DNA of 20,037 nt from CAYQTO01 sp964420455 (GCA_964420455.1 CAYQTO010000059.1:1-20037), one strand, 5' to 3'. Shown: positions 6,561 to 14,389, numbered from the stretch's first letter. Notes: a model not told the origin generated them from the letters alone. Program-made: numbers and translations.

Positions 6561-8975
6561 ATGACGTCCCGCCCTCTCCTCACCCCGTCCGGCCGCCAAC
6601 GCGGCTCCGCCCTGCTCATCGTCCTGGCACTCCTGTCGGTGTTGGCGCTTCTCGCCCTGACGCTTACCTACACGAGTCGGCTCGAGGTGATCTCCTCGCG
6701 GAACTTTGCCGAAGCCTCCCAGCGCAACGAGTCCGCCCTCACCGGCATCCAGGAGGCCGCCCGGGTGGCCAACGAGAGGCTTCCGGTCGGGGCGATCAGC
6801 GACTTCTACCTGCTGTACGGCCTCGCCAATCCGGACTTCGTCAACAAGTCCGGGGCTGAAAAGGAGGCCGTCCGGGTGGCGGCCGCGGAGGCTACCCTGC
6901 CGCGACGCATCACCGCCAAGGACACGCAGATCGGCGGGGTCGACATCGGCCTGCGGACGGACACCACCCATGTGACCTTCGCCGACGCGTCGGCCCGGGT
7001 GAACATCAACACAATCGACGAGGAAGCGCTGGCGCTGTTCCTGTACGAGCTGTCGGCGAACTCCGGCGTGCCCATCGACGCGTTTCGGCTGGCGTCGGAC
7101 ATCGTCGAGCGGCGGCTCGGCCCCGACGGGGCCCCCGGTGTGGCCGGCGAGGACGACAACATCAACTTCCTTCAGTCCCTCGACAACGTCACCCTGACCC
7201 CCTGCCCGATTCCCGGCGGACCCTTCTCGCCGAACACCCTTGCGGGGGCCACCGATCCCACGGATCGGCTGGAAAACAGCTGCTTTGGCCTCACCGCCGA
7301 GCGCCAGGGCCTTATCGACGCGCTCCTGACCGCCGTGGACGAGCCCGAGGAATACATCGCCGACATCCGCTACGATTCCTTCGGCGACGACCGCCGGTGG
7401 TCCCGCCTCGCCGAGCTGCTGGCGCTCGACTCGATGACCCCCGAGTTCTTCGAGGTCGCCCAGAACTACCTCACAACCTTCAGCGTGACCCAACAGGTGC
7501 GCCCCAACCCGGTGGACCCCGACACGCCGCTGTCGCCGGTGGACCTCAACCGGGCCTGCTTCGACGAGATCTACGAGGCGCTCGCGCTCGAATACGGTGG
7601 CACCAAGAACGATAACCTCCTGCGCCAGTTCGCGGCAAACATCCTCGACGCGCGCGACGGCGACCGTCGCCCCACGAAGGTCCTCAACTCCGAAGGTACC
7701 GGCCGCATCCTTGGCGTCGAACGGACCCCCTATATCATGGAGGTCGACTACGACAGCCCGACCCCCGATGGCGACGGCGACGATGGCCAGTTCGTCGAGA
7801 TCTACAACCCCTGGCCCGAAAGCTTCAATCTTGCCGGATGGCGCCTGCGCGTCGGGTTCACAGTCTACACGCTCGGAGGAACCCTGGGCCCCAACAGCTA
7901 CCTGATCATCACCGACGACTTCGACGATTCGCTCGACGCGGACGGGTTTTCCTTCTACGATACCTACGGGTTGGTGTCCAACGGGGGAACGCGTCGGATT
8001 CTGGAGATTCCCGGCTTCGACCTGCCGAACGGCCCTGCAGGCGCCCGGGTCCAACTGATCGAACTTACCGGCGATCTGGTGGACGAGTTCCGCTACCGGG
8101 CGCAGCCAGCTCCTCTCACGAGCAGCTTCCAGCGCCGCGTGCCCTTCGTCCGCGACGTCATCCTGGCGCCGGCGACCCCCTTCACGCGGCTGCCGCTCAA
8201 CGCCCCGGACCCGGAAATCCAGGACAAGATCTTCTACACGCCGCAGGACACGCCGTTCACGAGCGTCCTGGAACTGTTCGAAGTCTCGGCGGGCTTCACC
8301 GGCCCGAACGGCGAGGAACGAAACGCGGTCGCGTTCCCGCGGCTGGTCTCGCCGGCCTCCCTGAGCACCCCCGCGCGGGATCTCGCCGCGGACCCGGAGG
8401 TGATCGACGCCCGGATTGTGGACCTTTTCACAGTGGCGGTGGCGGGCCGGCCCGATTTCGTGGCCACCAAAGGCCTCGGAGCGCCGGTCTTCAAGGAGAC
8501 CGCCCTCAAGGCGGACCGGGACCCCGAGGCGCTCGCCTGGTACGAGTACGCCCCACCGCCCCTCGGGTACGCCCACGGCCGGATCAACGTCAACTCGGCG
8601 GACCGGTTTGCTCTGTTCGCCGCGGGGCTGAACTTCACCCAGGCGGACCTGATCATCGAACGGCGGCGCCAGGAGGGCCTCCGGGCCCTCCAGAACTTCC
8701 CCGACGCCGACGGCATCGTCTGGGAGCGCCTGTCCTCCTTCCTCGTGGACGAGGTGATCTGGGGGCTGACGACCGAGGCAACCTGCGAGCCGCTCCAGCG
8801 CATCCGCCCGGTGTTCGACCGCATCACGGTCACCTCGCGGTCCTTTCTCCTTGAGGCCACTCCCCTCCAGACACCAGATTCTGACCCTCTGAATGAAGCC
8901 GTACCCCGTGTCAGGGCGCTCTTCGCGCTGGACCAAGCGACGCCCGACCTGGTCGCGTGGCGCTTTTTGCCATGA
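6561..8975 (+). CDS. GspK-like pseudopilin with inserted lamin-tail (LTD) domain
   Basis: 804 residues, more than twice the usual GspK length (about 330). The N-terminus RQRG|SALLIVLALLSVLALLAL is a prepilin helix lacking Glu at +5, a hallmark of GspK, which caps the pseudopilus. GspK SAM-like/helix-hairpin-helix elements are visible: SARVNINTIDEEAL (about residues 143-157), SPVDLNRACFDEIYEAL (about 325-340) and GRINVNSADRFALFAAGL (about 672-690) followed by ADLIIERRR. The C-terminal FDRITVTSRSFLLEA resembles the GspK ending. Between the second and third elements, at about 390-530, lies a lamin-tail domain: QFVEIYNPWPESFNLAGWRL then TLGPNSYLIITDD, an Ig-like fold often in secreted or surface proteins. 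An in-frame GTG lies directly before the chosen ATG; a GAGG is about 20 nt upstream. A gap of 127 nt follows before the next pilin gene. Confidence 0.8.
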   Translation: MTSRPLLTPSGRQRGSALLIVLALLSVLALLALTLTYTSRLEVISSRNFAEASQRNESALTGIQEAARVANERLPVGAISDFYLLYGLANPDFVNKSGAEKEAVRVAAAEATLPRRITAKDTQIGGVDIGLRTDTTHVTFADASARVNINTIDEEALALFLYELSANSGVPIDAFRLASDIVERRLGPDGAPGVAGEDDNINFLQSLDNVTLTPCPIPGGPFSPNTLAGATDPTDRLENSCFGLTAERQGLIDALLTAVDEPEEYIADIRYDSFGDDRRWSRLAELLALDSMTPEFFEVAQNYLTTFSVTQQVRPNPVDPDTPLSPVDLNRACFDEIYEALALEYGGTKNDNLLRQFAANILDARDGDRRPTKVLNSEGTGRILGVERTPYIMEVDYDSPTPDGDGDDGQFVEIYNPWPESFNLAGWRLRVGFTVYTLGGTLGPNSYLIITDDFDDSLDADGFSFYDTYGLVSNGGTRRILEIPGFDLPNGPAGARVQLIELTGDLVDEFRYRAQPAPLTSSFQRRVPFVRDVILAPATPFTRLPLNAPDPEIQDKIFYTPQDTPFTSVLELFEVSAGFTGPNGEERNAVAFPRLVSPASLSTPARDLAADPEVIDARIVDLFTVAVAGRPDFVATKGLGAPVFKETALKADRDPEALAWYEYAPPPLGYAHGRINVNSADRFALFAAGLNFTQADLIIERRRQEGLRALQNFPDADGIVWERLSSFLVDEVIWGLTTEATCEPLQRIRPVFDRITVTSRSFLLEATPLQTPDSDPLNEAVPRVRALFALDQATPDLVAWRFLP

Positions 8976-9102
8976 ATTTGCCGGGAGGGAAAGTTGACGC
9001 TTCCAAGGACAACGCCCCATCCCTTAAGCGCCTGAAAACGCGACCGAAACGGACCCTCGACCGCCCCGCCCAAGGGGCCGACCCGAAAGACCCGGACCGC
9101 CC

Positions 9103-10125
9103 ATGAAACTCCCCGCTTCCAGCCGCTCCCCGAGAAAGGGCTTCACGCTCGTTGAGCTGTTCATCGTGGGGGCGCTCATCGCGCTCTTCAGCACCCTGGC
9201 CATCTTTGGCATCCAGCAACAGTTTGATTCGAACATCCGCAAGGCGGCAATCGGCGAGGCGCGCCAGATCGGCTCCGCACTCGACTTCGCCAGCCTCGAC
9301 ACCTCCGTCTTTCCCCGCCTCTGCTGGCTCACGGAAAGCACCCAGGGGATGGACTTCATCAGCGCGCTGCTGGGCCAGCCCAACAGCCAGGTTCCCTTCC
9401 AGTTCCTTGACTATAACGGACGGCCCCTCGGCCCCGGCGGGGCCTCCGTCCGCACGAACTGGGACGGGCCCTACTTTGCCCTGTCCCAGTCCCGCACGGG
9501 CATTTCCCAGGGGCGCACCGGCATCGTCCGCGTGTTCCTTCCCGAGCTGAGCAGCTTCGGAGGCGGCACCCCGAACGAAGACGGCCTCCGGTGGCCGGGC
9601 GATCCCTGGAGCAACCCCTACGTCGTCTATATGCTCGACCTTGATGTTTCGAGCCCGAGCTCGGCGCGCCTGCGCTTCGTCAACGACGGTATCGTGGACG
9701 AGAACTCGGCAACCAACGGGACTATCAAGGGGTCGTACATCAATGCGGTGGTCAGCTACGGCAAGAACCTGGCGCCCGGCGGGCTGGAGGACAACCGGCC
9801 CTTTGGGGATCCGGGTTCCCCTGGCAACGTCGGCGATGGTGTCTATCGCTTCCGACTTTTCACCGGCAACCCGTCGCGGGGCGAGTTCGAGATGCTGACC
9901 GCACAGGACTTCCAGACGCGGGCCACACCGCTGGGCTCGCCGACGAATGCGGCACTGGCCAACGACCGCGCCCAGATCTGGTCGCGCGAATTCGCCGGCG
10001 ATAACGGCCAGAACCTGCAGACCGGCGGCGACATTCCCCTCGGACCCGACCCCGACACCCCCACCAACGACGTTCTCCTCGGCATCGCCGATCCCGGCTC
10101 CGACGACATCGTTTTCGAGTTCTGA
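9103..10125 (+). CDS. GspG-like pseudopilin 1
   Basis: 340 residues, large for a major pseudopilin (usually about 140). The leader MKLPASSRSPRKG is cleaved before FTLVELFIVGALIALFSTLAI, with Glu18 as the +5 residue. GspG landmarks are present but spread apart by insertions: NWDGPYF near residue 118, DPWSNPYVVYMLD near 167, and a C-terminal acidic end DPDTPTNDV...PGSDDIVFEF, the position of the calcium site in GspG. A segment of about 150 residues (NSATNGTIKGSYINAVVSYGKN...) separates the DPW motif from the C-terminus and has no counterpart in ordinary GspG. The stop is 2 nt before the next start, so these two are coupled. The 127-nt gap upstream contains a TTGACG at 8994-8999 but no convincing -10, so it probably stays in the same transcript. 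Confidence 0.8.
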   Translation: MKLPASSRSPRKGFTLVELFIVGALIALFSTLAIFGIQQQFDSNIRKAAIGEARQIGSALDFASLDTSVFPRLCWLTESTQGMDFISALLGQPNSQVPFQFLDYNGRPLGPGGASVRTNWDGPYFALSQSRTGISQGRTGIVRVFLPELSSFGGGTPNEDGLRWPGDPWSNPYVVYMLDLDVSSPSSARLRFVNDGIVDENSATNGTIKGSYINAVVSYGKNLAPGGLEDNRPFGDPGSPGNVGDGVYRFRLFTGNPSRGEFEMLTAQDFQTRATPLGSPTNAALANDRAQIWSREFAGDNGQNLQTGGDIPLGPDPDTPTNDVLLGIADPGSDDIVFEF

Positions 10126-10127
10126 TC

Positions 10128-10853
10128 ATGATCCTCCGTGACCCACGCATTTCCCGGAAGCAGAAGGGCTTTACCGCCGTCGAGATCGCCATGGTGGCGT
10201 CGGTGATCGCGATCCTGGCGCTGTTGATCCTGCCGATCTTCCGCCAGCGGGCGGAGGAGGCCCGGGTGGCCGCCGTCCAGGACGAACTCCAGAGCCTTGC
10301 CAAGGCGCTCCTGCTCGTCGAGGCGGACATGCCCGCCGGCTTCGTCCCCCGGCTCAGCGATCTCGACAACCCGGAGAACACCGAGCTGTCGGACACGGAC
10401 CCGATCAACACCAACGTGGATCCGCCGCGGGCCCGCTGGCGCCGGGGCCTCTCGCCGGCAGACCCCGGCTTCTTCGAGGAGATCCCCCTCGTGGAATACT
10501 TCTCCACCATCGTCCCGAACTGGCGCGGCCCCTACATCGCGGCGCCCAACACGATCCCCCTGGCCACTGTCCGCGATGGCTTCCCCCTCCTGACGGACCA
10601 GAACCAGGGCCCGATCGCCGTCTTCACTCCCGGCATCGACGCGGGCTCGGTCGATATCGACCGCTATCCCATCGACCCGTGGGGAACTCCCTACCTTCTG
10701 TTCGGCCAGGAAGAAACAATCTACAACGTGCGGACGCTCTACTCGCTGGGCCCCAACGGCGTCCCCTCCAATGACTTCTCCGGAAACCCGGCCAACTACG
10801 ACCGTCGGACGGGCCTGCTCGGGACCGGCGACGACTTCGAATTCCAATTCTGA
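10128..10853 (+). CDS. GspG-like pseudopilin 2
   Basis: 241 residues. Cleavage is predicted after Gly14 in RKQKG|FTAVEIAMVASVIAILALLIL with Glu19 at +5. The linker RQRAEEARVAAVQDELQSLAKALLLVEAD is the amphipathic part of the long pilin helix. The head carries NWRGPYI (about 130), IDPWGTPYLLFG (about 181) and a GspG-type end TLYSLGPNGVPSND...GTGDDFEFQF, where canonical GspG has SLGADG...GxDxDI, the calcium-coordinating loop. About 90 extra residues lie between the stem helix and GPY, including an Asp/Pro-rich stretch (DNPENTELSDTDPINTN). The start sits 2 nt after the previous stop and relies on coupling, as no clean Shine-Dalgarno is seen. Confidence 0.83.
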   Translation: MILRDPRISRKQKGFTAVEIAMVASVIAILALLILPIFRQRAEEARVAAVQDELQSLAKALLLVEADMPAGFVPRLSDLDNPENTELSDTDPINTNVDPPRARWRRGLSPADPGFFEEIPLVEYFSTIVPNWRGPYIAAPNTIPLATVRDGFPLLTDQNQGPIAVFTPGIDAGSVDIDRYPIDPWGTPYLLFGQEETIYNVRTLYSLGPNGVPSNDFSGNPANYDRRTGLLGTGDDFEFQF

Positions 10854-10888
10854 ACTCCCGACGAGACCGCGCGAAAGGGCACGCCCCC

Positions 10889-11767
10889 GTGAAGATCACC
10901 CGCCCCACCCATTCCCGCCCCGGCCGGCGCCCGTCGGCCCTCCATGGCCAGGGCTTCTCGATCATCGAGCTGCTGGTGGCGATCATCATCATCACCATCC
11001 TGGTGACCGTGCTGATCCCCATCATCGCCAAGCGGACGGAGGAGGCGCGCCTGACCCGCGCCAACCAGGACCTTGAAAACCTGGCGGAGAACCTCGAACG
11101 GGTCGCCATCGACACGGGGTACTATATCCGCCTGTTCGCCCTGAACGACGTGCCCATCGGCGACCGGAATACGGCGACGGGCCCGGGCGTGACGCCACCG
11201 GTGGGCGAGGGCCGCGGGTTCGCCCGCGAGGGCCGCGACGCCGCCCCGCCGGACTTCGCCGACGGCCTCACGGACTACCGCCGCGGCACCCCCCTCCTCC
11301 AGGATTTCCTCCAGTTCCCGACGGACACGCCGGACAACCGCCTGTTCCTCCTTCCCGGAAACGGCGACTGGGCGCCGGTGGACCAGACGGATCTGATCGA
11401 GCGACTCGTCCAGAACGAGACCCCCTTCCCCGGCACCGCCGCCTGGAATGGCCCCTACGTCCGCTGGTCCGATGACGACAACCTTTACAACGGCGTCACC
11501 GGCCGCACCGGTGTGCCGGACGATCCCTGGGGTAACGACTACCTGCTGTTCACGCGCGAGGGCCTCGTACTCGAGCCGGACGGCGAAATCGTGGAATCGG
11601 TCTCCCCCATCACCGGCGGCGGCCTTCAGGCCGGCGGCACCTTCAACTGCCTCGTGTTCGACCGCCCGACGGTGCTCAGCCTTGGCCCCAACGGCCTTCC
11701 CGGCGACGGCATCGATCCGGACGGATTCGGCAGCGGCGACGATCTTTTCCGCCAGTTCGGTCGTTGA
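10889..11767 (+). CDS. GspG-like pseudopilin 3
   Basis: 292 residues, starting at GTG 10889 with AAAGGG about 10 nt upstream. The leader is long (22 residues) and ends ALHGQG|FSIIELLVAIIIITILVTVLIP, Glu27 being +5. The stem helix continues as KRTEEARLTRANQDLENLAENLERVAIDTGYY, close to GspG wording. AWNGPYVRW is near residue 184, DPWGNDYLLF near 211, and the end reads LSLGPNGLPGDGIDPDG...GSGDDLFRQFGR, an acidic loop like the GspG calcium site. An insertion of about 100 residues rich in Gly, Arg, Asp and Pro precedes the GPY motif, and a second of about 35 residues separates DPWGNDY from the SLGPNG motif. It is 35 nt after gene 2 and 103 nt before gene 4. Confidence 0.82.
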   Translation: MKITRPTHSRPGRRPSALHGQGFSIIELLVAIIIITILVTVLIPIIAKRTEEARLTRANQDLENLAENLERVAIDTGYYIRLFALNDVPIGDRNTATGPGVTPPVGEGRGFAREGRDAAPPDFADGLTDYRRGTPLLQDFLQFPTDTPDNRLFLLPGNGDWAPVDQTDLIERLVQNETPFPGTAAWNGPYVRWSDDDNLYNGVTGRTGVPDDPWGNDYLLFTREGLVLEPDGEIVESVSPITGGGLQAGGTFNCLVFDRPTVLSLGPNGLPGDGIDPDGFGSGDDLFRQFGR

Positions 11768-11776
11768 TTCCAACCC

Positions 11777-11796
11777 CCTGCCCCATACTGGGCAGG
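11777..11796 (+). other. Hairpin in the spacer between pseudopilins 3 and 4
   Basis: A perfect 7-bp inverted repeat, CCTGCCC (11777-11783) and GGGCAGG (11790-11796), with loop CATACT. It lies about 10 nt after the stop of pseudopilin 3. No T-run follows, so it is a poor intrinsic terminator; a processing or partial-attenuation element that sets relative subunit levels is possible. Confidence 0.3.
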
Positions 11797-11804
11797 TAAC
11801 GAAA

Positions 11805-11834
11805 CCCCAGGCCCTCGACCCCAGGAACCCTCGA
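11805..11834 (+). repeat. Short imperfect tandem repeat upstream of pseudopilin 4
   Basis: Two adjacent copies, CCCCAGGCCCTCGA (11805-11818) and CCCCAGGAACCCTCGA (11819-11834), differing only by an inserted AA. They sit between the hairpin and the ribosome-binding site. No function can be assigned; slippage during replication is the simplest origin. Confidence 0.4.
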
Positions 11835-11870
11835 CTCCCAAAAGGACGCCAACCCGGAGGAACTCTTTCC

Positions 11871-12662
11871 ATGAAACGGATGAACCGGATTTCCCAGCGC
11901 GCGGTTACTCTCACCGAGCTGCTCGTCGTGCTGGCCATCATCTCCCTTCTGGCCACACTCGCCGTTCCCGTGTATATCAGCCAGCTGAACCGCGCGCGGT
12001 TCTCGGTGGCCCAGGCGGAAACGCGCAACATCGCCCAGGCCCAGGAGCAGGTGGCCATCTTCCACGGCTTCTACGTGCCGATCCACATCCTCGACAACGT
12101 GCCCAACACGGACGGGGGCGTGGGTGGGTCCGCCACCAGCCGCGATGATTTCGACAACCTGACGAATGCGTCGTCGCACTTCCTGATCGACGCGGGCACA
12201 CCGCTCGAGGACCAGGCGGGCGCGAGCCAGGTGGACCTCGGCAGCACGACCGACATCCGCGTCCAGCGGCTGATCGAAAACTGGCAGGGGCCGTTCCTTC
12301 AGCCCCAGCGCGTGCGGTTTGTCGGCGAGGACCCCGCCGATCCGACCCTCGGCGACCTGACGCTCGACCTCGTGGTGGATCCGTGGGGCAACCCCTACCG
12401 GTTCTACACGGACCTCGGCCTGGCGGGTGATGCGGGTCTTCCCACGGTGGCCGGCGAGGACGTCGCGCTGACTCAGGACAACCTGGCACTGCGCACCGGC
12501 GCTCCCGAGCAGGACCGCTTCGACCGGTTCGCCATCGTGTCCTACGGCCCCGACGGCGTCTCGGGCTTTGACGGCTCGAACCCCCTCAGCCAGGGCGATG
12601 ATGTGGTCTACCAGTTCGTCGGCGTGTCCGGCAACGAGACCCGCTTCTCCAACTTCCCCTGA
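11871..12662 (+). CDS. GspG-like pseudopilin 4
   Basis: 263 residues from ATG 11871, which has CGGAGG about 10 nt upstream, the clearest ribosome-binding site in the cluster. The leader MKRMNRISQRA precedes VTLTELLVVLAIISLLATLAVPVY: Ala at -1 and Val at +1 instead of Gly/Phe, with Glu16 at +5 kept. The stem AETRNIAQAQEQVAIFHGFYVP follows. NWQGPFLQ (about 136), VDPWGNPYRFYTD (about 168) and VSYGPDGVSGFDGSNPLSQGDDVVYQF (from about 222) give the GspG module order, but the protein continues 12 residues past the Asp pair (VGVSGNETRFSNFP). The segment around residues 75-130 (GGVGGSATSRDD...) is an insertion. In-frame codons upstream of 11871 fall within the previous gene and are rejected. Confidence 0.83.
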   Translation: MKRMNRISQRAVTLTELLVVLAIISLLATLAVPVYISQLNRARFSVAQAETRNIAQAQEQVAIFHGFYVPIHILDNVPNTDGGVGGSATSRDDFDNLTNASSHFLIDAGTPLEDQAGASQVDLGSTTDIRVQRLIENWQGPFLQPQRVRFVGEDPADPTLGDLTLDLVVDPWGNPYRFYTDLGLAGDAGLPTVAGEDVALTQDNLALRTGAPEQDRFDRFAIVSYGPDGVSGFDGSNPLSQGDDVVYQFVGVSGNETRFSNFP

Positions 12663-12717
12663 TGAACCAGCGGCAATCGCTCGCGCGAGATCACGGAAGG
12701 AACGGTCAACGATCCTG

Positions 12718-13374
12718 ATGAAACTCCCGGTGAAACATGGCGTGACGCTGCTCGAGCTGCTGGTGGTGCTCGTGGTGATCAGCCTCCTGTCGACGATCGC
12801 GGTCGGCGTCTATACGCGCGAGGTGGCACGGGCAAAATACGCCCGGGCCAATGCGGAGATCCGCACCCTCGAAGTCGCCATCGCCCAGTACGAGATCGAC
12901 ACCGGCCAGCTGCCCCCGTCGGGGACGGGCATCACGCTCGCCCCCGTTGGCATCGACGCCGTCGGCGTCGCGCAGGGAAGCGGCTACCTCCAGGTGGTCC
13001 TCCGCTCCTCCCTCAATGGCAACCTCAACGCCCCAATCAGCGACCGCTGGCAGGGACCCTACATCGACTGGGACTACAACCGCCTCGGCGACGCCACCGG
13101 CGTCATCACCGATAGCGACTTCGTCGGCACCCCGGGCGAGGTGAACTTCCTCGATCCCTTCGGCAACCCCTACCTGTATATACGCGCCGACGATTATCTC
13201 GCGCGCGGGGGCACCGAACTCCCCGGCACCAACGTCTTCGCCGCCACCGAGACCTGGTTCAATCCCTCCACTTTCCAGATCATCAGCTTCGGCGCCAATG
13301 GCACCACCCTCGCCGCACCGGAACGTGGGCTCGACGACGACGACATCACCAACTTCGCATCGCCCAACTTCTGA
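12718..13374 (+). CDS. GspG-like pseudopilin 5 (closest to canonical GspG)
   Basis: 218 residues, the shortest of the five. Leader MKLPVKHG is cleaved before VTLLELLVVLVVISLLSTIAVGVY (Val at +1, Glu13 at +5). Next comes YARANAEIRTLEVAIAQYEIDTGQLPPSGTG, very close to the GspG sequence 'A...I..le.AL..Y.lDtG.yP....GL.AL'. RWQGPYIDW (about 111), LDPFGNPYLYI (about 146) and IISFGANGT...GLDDDDITNF (from about 189) reproduce the core GspG motifs, including the acidic DDDI that corresponds to the calcium site. Of the five it is the best candidate for the main shaft subunit. The first five bases of ATGAAACTCCC mark a start identical over 11 nt to that of pseudopilin 1. No strong Shine-Dalgarno; AAGG lies 17 nt upstream. 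It is the last gene before the terminator. Confidence 0.86.
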   Translation: MKLPVKHGVTLLELLVVLVVISLLSTIAVGVYTREVARAKYARANAEIRTLEVAIAQYEIDTGQLPPSGTGITLAPVGIDAVGVAQGSGYLQVVLRSSLNGNLNAPISDRWQGPYIDWDYNRLGDATGVITDSDFVGTPGEVNFLDPFGNPYLYIRADDYLARGGTELPGTNVFAATETWFNPSTFQIISFGANGTTLAAPERGLDDDDITNFASPNF

Positions 13375-13402
13375 TCCTTTGCCCTCCATGGGTTGGCCCT
13401 CT

Positions 13403-13443
13403 CCGCGCCCCGGTTCCTCCGCCGGGGCGCGGTTCTTCTTTTT
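13403..13443 (+). terminator. Strong intrinsic terminator of the pseudopilin operon
   Basis: A perfect 11-bp GC-rich stem (13403-13413 pairs with 13422-13432, CCGCGCCCCGG with CCGGGGCGCGG), an 8-nt loop, then the T-rich tail TTCTTCTTTTT (13433-13443). It begins 28 nt after the last pseudopilin stop codon and marks the 3' boundary of the cluster. Confidence 0.9.
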
Positions 13444-13540
13444 CCCCGCCCGTGCCACGCCTTCCTCGTGGTGAAAGTCCTTGGGGCCGGGCACGATGCT
13501 CCGTTACTTACAGCCTCATTCCCGTTGAACCGGAGCCACC

Positions 13541-14332
13541 ATGCGCACCGTCTTCTGCCGCGCCCTGTGGGGCATGACCGAGGGCCGCACCCTCGCCGAG
13601 AAGTTCCAACTCGTTGCCGAGGCCGGATACGATGGCGTCGAGGCTTCCATCGGTGACCTGGACCCCGCCGAGGTTACCGACCTGTGCGACCGCCACGGTC
13701 TCGTGTTCATCGCCCAGATCTTCCCGCTCAGCGCCGACGACTTCCGCAACCAGCTCCAGCAGGCGCTCGCGTTCCGCCCCCTTCGCGTCGTCTCCCAAAC
13801 CGGCCGCGACAAGTGGTCCTTCGACGAGGGCTCGGCCTTCTGGCGCGAGGCTCTCGCCATCGAGGCGGACCTCGGCCACACGGTCGCCCACGAGACCCAT
13901 CGCTTCCGCATGTTCTACTCCCCCTGGCAGACACGCCCCTACCTCGAGGCCTTCCCCCAACTCCGTATCGCCATGGACCTTAGCCACTGGTGCAACGTGT
14001 GTGAAACCATGCTCGAGGATGCGGAGGAGGAGGTGACGCTGGCGATCGAACGGGCAATCCACATGCACGCGCGGGTGGGCCATCGCGAGGGCCCCCAGGT
14101 CTCGGATCCCCGCACACCGGAAAACGAGCAATACCTCCTGCGCCATGCGGAGTGGTGGGACGCCCTGCGGGCCCGTCACCGGGCGGAAGGCGCGGAGCTT
14201 ATGACGGTCACGCCGGAGTTCGGGCCGCCGGCCTACCTCCAGACCCTCCCCTTCACCAACCAGCCGGTGACGAGCCTCTGGGACGTCAACCTCTGGATGC
14301 GCAACTGGTTGTGCAATCGCTGGGGGATCTGA
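13541..14332 (+). CDS. Sugar phosphate isomerase/epimerase-like TIM-barrel protein
   Basis: 263 residues, cytoplasmic (no signal peptide). The start has CGGAG 6 nt before ATG. The N-terminus has the xylose-isomerase-like TIM-barrel (AP endonuclease 2 superfamily) pattern: LAEKFQLVAEAGYDGVEAS (residues 18-36), then a strand and 'D...LCDRHGLVFIAQ'. Likely divalent-metal ligands can be placed at Glu118 (AHETHR), Asp146 and His149 (MDLSHWCNV), His176 (HMHARVG) and Glu226 (TPEFGPP). The HARVGHREGPQV segment is typical of the family. Members isomerise or epimerise sugars, or act on inositol derivatives; the substrate cannot be deduced. It is isolated by the upstream terminator and has no metabolic neighbours here. 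No convincing promoter was found in the 97 nt after the terminator tail. Confidence 0.8.
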   Translation: MRTVFCRALWGMTEGRTLAEKFQLVAEAGYDGVEASIGDLDPAEVTDLCDRHGLVFIAQIFPLSADDFRNQLQQALAFRPLRVVSQTGRDKWSFDEGSAFWREALAIEADLGHTVAHETHRFRMFYSPWQTRPYLEAFPQLRIAMDLSHWCNVCETMLEDAEEEVTLAIERAIHMHARVGHREGPQVSDPRTPENEQYLLRHAEWWDALRARHRAEGAELMTVTPEFGPPAYLQTLPFTNQPVTSLWDVNLWMRNWLCNRWGI

Positions 14333-14389
14333 GCAACCCAGCTCTCTTCCACCTTTTCGAAGACCCTTGTTTCCGCTTTGGGTCACCCC

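Noticed and set aside
6543..9020. An 825-codon open frame antisense to the GspK-like gene
   Set aside because: Arg/Gly/Val-rich product with no domain or start signal; a typical stop-poor shadow frame in high-GC DNA, while the plus strand has clear GspK and lamin-tail motifs.
8976..9102. Possible internal promoter (TTGACG at 8994-8999) before pseudopilin 1
   Set aside because: No matching -10 element; the GC-rich short repeats in this gap have no clear structure or function.
10796..12058. A 420-codon minus-strand open frame across pseudopilins 3 and 4
   Set aside because: It spans the ends of two real genes and the spacer between them, and shows only biased composition.
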